A stretch of DNA of 64,000 nucleotides. Origin: Reticulitermes speratus. Lineage: Eukaryota; Arthropoda; Insecta; Blattodea; Rhinotermitidae. The notes under the pieces are model-generated. The model was given only the letters and a program-made list of their open reading frames with translations. It had not been told where the DNA came from and searched no databases. How positions within the stretch are numbered: the first letter of the stretch is position 1; every line of letters begins with the position of its first letter. The stretch spans positions 22,389,033-22,453,032 of the forward strand of contig JAJKFL010000014.1 in the NCBI GenBank assembly GCA_021186555.1, read 5' to 3'. A program made the position numbers and the translations under genes. Below, piece after piece: positions 57,195 through 64,000 of this stretch.

Positions 57195-58486
57195 CTAAGG
57201 TCGTTCAAATTTAAACGAGAATTCGTTTCTAAAAAAATTATTCACAGTAAAATGGAAACGTCTTACACACTACTTTTCAATGTAGTCCCTGTTGACTGCC
57301 ATACTTTTGTGCCAACGTTCTGGAAGCTTCTTAATTCCAGTTTCAAATAAGGTTTTCTGTTGCTTGTGTATCCAAATTTGCACAGCTGCAATAACCTCAT
57401 CATTATTCTGGAATCTCTTGCCTCCTAAAACCCTCTTGATTGGTCCAAACAAATGATAATCAGATGAAGCTAGTCTGGACTGTACGGTGGATGAGGCAGG
57501 ACATCCCACTTCAGTTTCAGTGGAGTTGCCATCATTAAAGCCGCAGTGTGAGGAAGAACGTTGTCCTGGAGGAAACAAACAGAATCCTGCCACTTTCTTC
57601 GCTTTAAGCGGATTGCCGACTTCACTTTTTCATTCAGGAGTTGAATAGTACTACGCATTGATGGTTTTTTGACCAGTGAGAAATTCCAGGTGAATGACAC
57701 CCTTTGAATCCCAGAACACAGCAGTCATGATCTTCCCCGCTGAAAAAATTGTTTTTTCTTCTTTGGGGGGTGGAGAATGGGTGTGTTTGCACTGCTTGCT
57801 TGCTCTTTTGATTCAGGAGTGAAGTAGTGGACCCAGGTCTCATCACAGGTCACAACTGAGTCCAAAAATTCGGCTCCTTCTCTCTCGTATGGTTGCAAAT
57901 TTGAGTAACGGCCATTAAATGTCTTTCCCTGTGCTCCGGTAACAGGAGCCGTGGGACCCACCTTGCGCTCACTTTACTGACTTTCAACTCGTTGTGCAGA
58001 ATTTCTTCAACACTCCCTACACTAATTCCTACTTCCTGTGACAGTTCAAGGACAGTTATGCGACGATTAGCCCGAATAAGTGCACTAATTTTCAAAACGT
58101 TGTCTGGATTGACAAACATTCTCGGTCGCCGAGTGTGAAGTTTATTTTCAACATGGTCTCTTCCTTCTCGAAATTATTTCGCCCAACTGAACTCCCTTGG
58201 CTCTGACAAACATTCATCCCCAAACTGTGCTTGAAGCCTGGTAAAGATTTCAGAAGGAATGACACCTTCCTTTGTGAGAAATTTGATAATTATACGCTGC
58301 GCAACGCTGCTGGATACTGCTTGCACTGCCATCTTGATTGCACCTGATGGTTGAGGCGGAGAGGGATCCGACTAGTGTGAGTTGCAAGTTTAAACATGTC
58401 ATAACTTATCAGCACAAGCACGTTTATACATGTTGATTTGTGCTGGAGAGGGAACTAAATTATCGTTTAAATTTGAACGACCCACG
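57195..58486 (-). mobile_element. Complete but inactive mariner-type transposon, 1,292 bp
   Basis: The terminal inverted repeats, about 27 bp each, share GGTCGTTCAAATTTAAACGA (left from 57199, right ending 58482). The outermost bases are CTAA on the left and CGTG on the right, so the left tip has diverged. TA dinucleotides at 57193-57194 and 58487-58488 are the expected target duplication. The length is typical of mariner. It contains one transposase gene on the minus strand, given separately. Confidence 0.9.
57270..58332 (-). pseudogene. Mariner DD34D transposase, frameshifted
   Basis: The start ATG is at 58332-58330 (MAVQAVSS), followed by an N-terminal helix-turn-helix region (QRIIIKFLTKEG, FGDECLSEPREFSW). 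An in-frame TAA follows WAK. The same frame continues with RRPRMFVNPDNV, ITVLELSQEVGISVGSVEEI and SARWVPRLL, the second helix-turn-helix and linker. A frameshift near 57885 leads to VVTCDETWVHYFTPESKEQ, with the first catalytic Asp. Another frame gives the VFWDSKG-like and FLQDNVLPHTAAL blocks with the second Asp. A single missing C near 57469 shifts the last frame, which gives LASSDYHLFGPIKR, VIAAVQIWIHKQ and RDYIEK. Counting across the shift, 34 residues separate the second and third Asp, as in DD34D enzymes. The protein is about 350 codons, near family length. One stop and at least three shifts make it dead, but the copy is well enough preserved to be fairly young. Confidence 0.9.
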
Positions 58487-59163
58487 TAATAAATGCGTGC
58501 ATTGTGTACTTAGAATTAGTTTTATTAGTTTAAACCTGTGCTGATAGCGTTCATGAATGTCTTGAGAATTTTTTTCCTCGTTGTTGCAGTTTCTGTCGAC
58601 AGACGGCACAGATTCTGAAGTCTCTCGCTCGCTTTGCGCGATGTTTGGCGGGAGTAGAAATTTCGGATTAAACGCTAACGGCTTTTCTCTATTCCTAACA
58701 CTGACAGATGTCCTCAGAGTTCTCAAATCGAAATACCGAAGTTTTCTGACTCTTAGCTTATTATTGCGTCAGATAAACGGTTTAGAACATTTGTAGTATA
58801 TTGATAATCATAAAATTATTTTAGCAAAATATTTACGAATAATTTAATGCGGTCGTTTATGCACTGTCTTGCCTTGTGTTCATTAAGTTTGTTCATGTCT
58901 CATTAAGCATTTTTTGTGTGCGTAAAAGACATGAAGACTTCAAACATTTCAACCCCAATAAACGAGATTCGTTAAATAATTGTTAATTAAGTTCTATAGG
59001 CTTTTTATATTGGTATATTACAGTTAGGACTACCGGATTTTGAATTCTGCTGTCTTATTTTGATATATGAAGGATGTTAGGCATTCTTTGATACTTAATT
59101 TCTTGTATGCTTTATATCATATTAATTACGTATTTTCCGTATCAGTAAACAAAAACATTTATT
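58487..59163. other. No gene recognised
   Basis: Overlapping opposed frames at 58460-58726 and 58581-58796 have no known domain. Confidence 0.45.
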
Positions 59164-59332
59164 GTTTAAGTTAAACCAACTAATGCACAAGAATTATTAA
59201 CAAAGTATATTTGTAACCCCAACATACGTTTCGGCAATCAAGTTGCCATCCAACTTGATCGCCGAAACGTATGTAGGTGTTACAAATATACTTTGTTAAT
59301 AATTCTTGTGCATTAGTTGGTTTAACGTAAAC
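59164..59332. repeat. Family A near-perfect palindrome, 82-bp arms
   Basis: The arms 59164-59245 and 59251-59332 are inverted repeats of exactly 82 bp around a 5-base loop (CCATC), with only four mismatches. Each arm reads outward GCCGAAACGTATGT, then TTACAAATATACTTTGTTAA and GTGCATTAGTTGGTTTAAC. GCCGAAAC-TATGTAGG is shared with A1 at 4.3 kb. A hairpin GGCAA/TTGCC precedes GAAAC on the minus strand, but a full CTGANGA box is not present. GTAT/ATAC after GAAAC could form a short helix. RNA from either strand would fold into a long hairpin, a potential small-RNA source. Confidence 0.9.
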
Positions 59333-60262
59333 TTATGACACAATGCACGGTACATATAATATAAAAAACATTCAGCTTTCGACTGTTAATGAAAGTTATG
59401 TATACTTTGAAAATACATGAAATATTTAGTCATCGAAGTAGATCTGTCACATTGCTGACGTTGAGTTCTTGTTCAGAGATTAATCTTTGGTAAGGAGTAA
59501 GATCTGTAGATGCGTCTTCGAGCTGATTTAGTGTAAATTGAAAATATTGTTTCCAATAAATACTTGAATTTAAACTCGAGACTCCAGAGGGTGTGGTGTT
59601 TGTGTGTTTGTATATGCAGATACTGAGATCAAAGGAATGATATACAATATAATTAAGGACGCTCTCCTTTACCATTGTAATATTGTTTCGTGTTACTTGT
59701 ACGTCGTACCCTGGAGCAAGTACCATTAAGGAGGCGTGCCTAATTTAACAAGTTGACATTAATTCTAAGACGCATGGAGCGGCTTGAAAATACTTACAAC
59801 TCGGCAGAATTGCCCGATCTCATACCATTTTCATCCATTCTGTCCAGCGGTCGTATAGAGGAATACAGATTTCCTTTGTGTAAGTGGAATATTATTAAAA
59901 CTTCTAAGTAATATGCCTACTCACGTCGAAGAAACTAAAGTATAGCTCAGAAATTAGTAGTTACACTTCATATGCACCAGATGTTCGTCTATTGAGATGT
60001 TACTTAGGAATTTCTTTACCCTAGTAATGTGTTAATCCGTTTCAGATAACTTAGTATTTACAGACATTTAGTTGAAAGTGTCTATATCACGTATTACTGG
60101 TAATTTAGAAATTCGTAATCACATTTCAAAGTTGTCTTACCCAGAAACTGGAAATTATATTTTTATATTTCTCCTTCAGTGTAAAATGACGTATATAGTG
60201 TACAATCAGTCGTTGAATTCGTCTGATTTCCCAAATTTTGCCTGATACAAGCTTCCCGTCAC
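59333..60262. other. No gene recognised
   Basis: The 98-codon minus-strand frame 59430-59726 includes several N-x-S/T triplets but no signal peptide or domain; I do not call it. Confidence 0.45.
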
Positions 60263-60280
60263 CACAGTGACGTCACTGTG
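60263..60280. promoter_or_regulatory. Perfect 18-bp palindrome with a CRE-like core
   Basis: CACAGTGACGTCACTGTG is an exact palindrome centred on TGACGTCA, the full consensus site for CREB/ATF bZIP proteins. No adjacent promoter elements or gene are visible, so function is uncertain. Confidence 0.35.
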
Positions 60281-60719
60281 CTGTGTTATGTGAAGTTACA
60301 GTCAGAGTGTACTAAAAATTCGCCTTTTGTTGTACGAAGTGTTTATACTAATTACTGATATTGCACTTCATATGTCATTATACCGATATTAGCTTTATAC
60401 CTACCGTTTATGAACGGGATAAATTACATATTTTGTTCCCGGATTGGGATCGTGTCTTATGTTTCATTCGAACATGCTGGCACGATTAGCTATCGCTATT
60501 ACTTACATCGATACGTATTGATTTTCTGTGGAAATATGATTGTGTAACTATTAGCAGGGAGCCTCTTTTTCATTCATCATACTGTTTATCTGCACGTGAG
60601 ATCATATTCGTTCAAACATAGCTTCTGCACTAATGTAGTATTTCCAGATGCTGTAAACTTAGTCTGTTATTTAACCTGGTAGAAGTCATGTGCGTTGTAA
60701 TCATGTAAGGTGTACTCTT

Positions 60720-60850
60720 CATGGACTACTGGCCCCTGAAGATGGAAGCGCCAAGCAGCTCTGTAACTATTTACAAGTCAACACGGTGTTATGTCCCAGA
60801 AAATTTGAACAATCAACAGCACCGTTATGAGACCTTCCAATCTCGCATAT
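60720..60850 (+). repeat. Family B right-half element
   Basis: CTGAAGA at 60736-60742 is intact. It is followed by TGGAAGCGCC, a decayed GTAAC, TTACAAGTC and CACGGTGTTATGTCCCAG, then the terminal sequence with CAACAGCACCGTTATGAGAC and TCTCGCAT. Only the plus-strand arm is evident. Confidence 0.65.
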
Positions 60851-60969
60851 TCATGCGTAATCTTATTCCTTGTAAAGGCTATTTTAATTAAGTCACACCT
60901 GTTTCATTGGAGCATTTGTTGAAGTTATAGGTGTACCTATGTAAAACCTTAATCCTATCCAAAGTTCTG

Positions 60970-61130
60970 TGAATTCGGTAGAGGTCTCTGCGACGGGCCG
61001 ATCCCTCATCCAGAGGAGTCCTACCGAGTGTGTGTTGTTGTGTGTGTGTGTGTGTTTGTGTCGTTGAGTGTGGTAAAGTGGAACAATAACCCTCTACGCC
61101 TACAATGAGTGGGTAGAGGAGATCAGAATA
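60970..61130 (+). repeat. Type 1 SINE, middle part only
   Basis: GGTAGAGGTCTCTGCGACGG, CCAGAGGAGTCCTACCGAG and a TG-repeat expansion (61030-61062) align with the body of the SINEs at 41744 and 52101. The tRNA-like head and the GAGCCATAG end are absent. The TG run has grown at the position where the intact copies have GTGTG. Confidence 0.7.
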
Positions 61131-62082
61131 AGAAAGTAAGAAAGAAGCAAACAAACAAACTAACAAAAGTTCTACGAATTCGTATTTACAACTAATGACT
61201 AACTCAATAAATAGGCCATGACTCTACGATATTTGCGTGAGAATTTGAAGGATTAGCTACAGAAAAATTATAATAATTCGTGGTTCGGAAATTAATTTAT
61301 GTAGAAAAACGAAAAAATCAAAGAGACGAAAATAAACTCAGTTACTGCAGAAAATCAGCTCTAATAAAAGGTGTAAATTTTACGGAAACCGATAGAGAGC
61401 TGTATAATATTTTGAAGACTAAAATTATTGTTTAGTAAATATGAAGTTCTGGTACATGCCTCACAGAAAAAGCAGCATTTTTCCATCAGAAAGACTGATC
61501 AGCAAGTGGTAAGTAGGGAAATACACATAAATCCACACTGCGCCTCGAATGGCCGTAGTTCTCGGTTGTTTTATGGATATAATTTTACTGTGAAACTAGA
61601 GACTTGCCGGTGGTACTTGGAACTCAGTTTAGTCGCCTCGGTAATGAATAAATTCCTTGAATTTACCTGAAGGTTGTGTGGTAATTAGAAGTGATGCAAG
61701 TCGAAATGTGTGGTAAGTTACAAACACGGAGCCAGCCTCTGAAGGTAGTGCTTTACTTGAGTTATGCGTTTATACAGGAAGCGCTTGAGGCTGATTCAAC
61801 CGCACTGGCTTGTGCCAAGTCGGAGTGCGGGCATACTGGTGTCGTGTGTACGTAATTAGGTCACCATTTAAAATAGGCCAGTCTTCCAAGAAGGATGAGA
61901 ACTGTTTTAATTTTACTTCAATCATGATTGCAGATGTAATTAAACAATCGTGTTATGTAATGTTGACATTTTGATCTCCCAGTGTATTTATAAACCAGAA
62001 TAATTACTAAAGTTGAGGTTAATGTGATTTATTCCATTGTACTAAATATATTAGGAACAATTACGTATCCGTCAGACACTAT
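61131..62082. other. No gene recognised
   Basis: An AAGAAAG/AACAAAC-rich patch at 61126-61168 follows the SINE fragment and may be its tail. Nothing else seen. Confidence 0.5.
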
Positions 62083-62332
62083 ATATATTTGATATAGAGA
62101 ACCTAATCATAACTACAGGTTTCGGCTTTTAATTAAGCCATCACCAGGTTGTACAAGATTTTCTAAGGTTTCATATGCAACATTGCAAGTAATATTAATC
62201 AACACTGAGATTTCAAAATTGTTACATTTAGTAATTCTTAAATATCAAAAAAGTTTATTATAATAATAATTAAAAGCCGAAACATGTAGCTGTTTTGGGG
62301 TTCCCTATAGCAAATACATGTTGCATTTGATA
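62083..62332. repeat. Family A inverted-repeat element, copy A3
   Basis: The left arm 62083-62135 and right arm 62269-62332 are diverged inverted repeats sharing TTTCGGCTTTTAATTA and a CTATAG/GATATAG block. On the minus strand the left arm has CTGGTGA (one change from CTGATGA), a GGCTT/AAGCC hairpin around AATTA, and GAAAC. On the plus strand the right arm has AAGCCGAAACATGTA and a matching TACATGTT. The spacer is AT-rich and non-coding. Confidence 0.75.
62279..62322 (+). ncRNA. Stem III part of a hammerhead-like module, right arm of A3
   Basis: GAAA (62279-62282) is followed by CATGTA. Including the last A of GAAA, ACATGTA (62282-62288) pairs perfectly over 7 bp with TACATGT (62315-62321), and T at 62322 would be the cleavage nucleotide. 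The helix sequence and loop length differ from A1 while the pairing is kept. The upstream CTGANGA box is not preserved in this arm. Confidence 0.35.
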
Positions 62333-62615
62333 TGTATTGGCTTTTTATCGAATGTAAAAATGAACTTCATATACATCTACAATCTAAATTCTGCTTTCTG
62401 TTAAGAAGCCGCACCCTGTGTCAGAGTTGAGATCTTAGTGACCCTTTCTTTTCGAGGTACAGTACGTAAGATAAGAAGGAATGATGGATAAACGGAGGAT
62501 AAGACTTCTTCAAGTTAAATATAGCCTATATCTGAAACGATTATTATTATTCAGTCGAGCTATTGCTGTTAGACAGTCTCGCTTCGCATCACCGAAATAA
62601 TCTATCCGTCGCTGG

Positions 62616-62735
62616 TAATCGATACTAATCGATACTTGTCGCTTAATGTTGATACTAATTGATACTAAACTGTTATTGGCTATAGTAATCGATAACAGTC
62701 GATCGTAGTCGACACATTTTTATCCATGATAATCG
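62616..62735. repeat. Cluster of TAATCGATA-type motifs
   Basis: TAATCGATA occurs at 62616-62624, 62626-62634 and 62686-62694, with near relatives (TTGATACTA, CAGTCGATCG, TAGTCGAC, TAATCGAAA) between and after. It looks like a degenerate short tandem repeat. CGATA clusters are also binding sites for BEAF-32/DREF-type boundary and promoter factors in flies. Confidence 0.5.
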
Positions 62736-64000
62736 AAACGGGCTGTGACTCAGGTAACTCACTAGGTTATTTTACGTAATACAGAGTATATACTTCGTTA
62801 ATGCTAATTCTTGTCTGAAATTCGGCAGAGATTACACATACAGTTCAGACGTCTTCCAAGTTTCGCGAAGAATGACCTGGCGTGACCAAGTTTTAGGAAG
62901 GTCGCGGGTACGCTAGAACATTTCACAGCCTCATGGTTTCGTGGGAGAGAACGGAATCACATCTGTTTGGACAAACGTTTTGTGACTGGAATTATTTACT
63001 TTGTATCGAGTCTTGATGGACTGGATATAAGACTGCACATATATAGTGGAATAGAAACAAACATAGGCTTTTGCTGAGTAGACATTCTGCACACACTCTT
63101 ACATTTATGGCAGCCACATAGAGTCAATGGTACTTGGGATCAGTCAACAGGAAGTGACGTGTCGCTTGTGTTGCGTGCAGTCTTATTCTGCTTACATAAC
63201 CTCTAAAAACTTAGCGCTTTGTCTGATATTGTGACTTGCTATTTGAAAGAAAGTAGGTGCTGTGTCATTATTTTTACTTTAATATTAGCCAACTGCCATT
63301 ATAATATCGACCTTGTGAAAATGAACTCAACTCTCGTCTCTGCCCTTCTCAGATTCGTATGTCTGTATAGTACGTCTACTTTTACGAAACGAGAGCAGAA
63401 ACATACGACATTTCCGTCCACAATTTAATATGAAATGTGGCATTTCTCATTTCTAGCTACAGTTTACACAGACTACACACGTTTCTTCGTTGTTGCACAT
63501 TATAGCCCTTTGAGGAACTCTTAAATGAACAGTTCACTTAATGAGCATGCGCGATGTAACGTTTGAGTCAAAAGTCGAGACTGCAATACCGAAAGGAGTA
63601 TGCGTGCCTCTCTTGCTGCAACTGTGTGATCCTCTTTATAAATATTGCTGCTGATTATTGTTCTTGTATAACATACAAAGGGGCAAACATAAAGTGTCCA
63701 TATACAGTATATGCATATGTATAATTTGGACTAAACTCATTAGACCCGCATTACATTACTAATTGCTGATGCGTCAGTGAAGATAAGTACAAATAGCATA
63801 ATAAGCCCCGTTCCGAGGTTAACCCTCTTCAACGGAATGAACAGTGGCAAACTGCTAAAACTTGAATTTTCTTAAAAAATCTTAGGAATTAGAGTTGTTA
63901 GGGAGACCAGTAAGATAAAGGGATGTTGTTGGGAGAGGATGACGGGAAAAAGAGGAATAAGGAATGACAGTGTCTTTAGTAGTAAAACTGCGTGTCGGTT
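62736..64000. other. No gene recognised
   Basis: The frame 63219-63428 (69 codons) has no known features. No repeat boxes seen to the end of the window. Confidence 0.5.

Overview
The window reads as non-coding DNA from a large, repeat-rich animal genome, most likely an insect. It is AT-rich and has no bacterial gene density, operons or Shine-Dalgarno-spaced frames. It carries tRNA-derived SINEs, decayed non-LTR retrotransposons (LINEs), decayed mariner-type transposons, many microsatellites, and one nuclear copy of insect-type mitochondrial rRNA. The repeat flavour suggests a polyneopteran such as a cockroach or termite; that is inference, not proof. I found no host protein-coding exon I can defend, no intact gene and no genuine tRNA gene. 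The segment is probably intergenic or lies inside a very long intron.

Layout. 0-9 kb: mostly unique DNA, with one arm of a diverged repeat pair (1.46 kb), a small inverted-repeat element (2.04 kb), a larger one with a hammerhead-ribozyme-like core (4.31-4.80 kb) and a SINE (5.65 kb). 9-15 kb: two LINE remnants on the minus strand, a TAA microsatellite, an 8-copy 28-bp tandem array and an internally deleted mariner transposase. 18-31 kb: inverted-repeat elements at 18.97, 20.26 and 29.45 kb, and full-length SINEs at 25.0 and 30.9 kb. 35-46 kb: the densest repeat zone, with LINE tails at 35.2 and 43.2 kb, several SINE types at 36.7-42.2 kb, a mariner C-terminus at 39.46 kb, a 215-bp element with a perfect 16-bp target duplication at 45.36 kb and a mitochondrial 12S/16S insert at 46.3-46.8 kb. 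48-64 kb: SINEs at 50.9 and 52.1 kb, a 39-bp minisatellite with a 26-base G run at 55 kb, a complete but dead 1,292-bp mariner at 57.2 kb, a near-perfect 169-bp palindrome at 59.2 kb and another inverted-repeat element at 62.1 kb.

The observation most worth following is a recurring architecture. At least a dozen dispersed copies in several sequence families are built as inverted pairs of one module. Each module, read outward from the centre, shows a CTGANGA box, a small hairpin, GAAA, a second helix closing directly on the last A, and a T-T or T-C dinucleotide. These are the ordered parts of a hammerhead ribozyme, with one consistent oddity: an extra nucleotide before stem II. Penelope-like retroelements and retrozymes are known to carry hammerheads. 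Whether these short foldback elements descend from them or are a separate class cannot be settled from this window alone.
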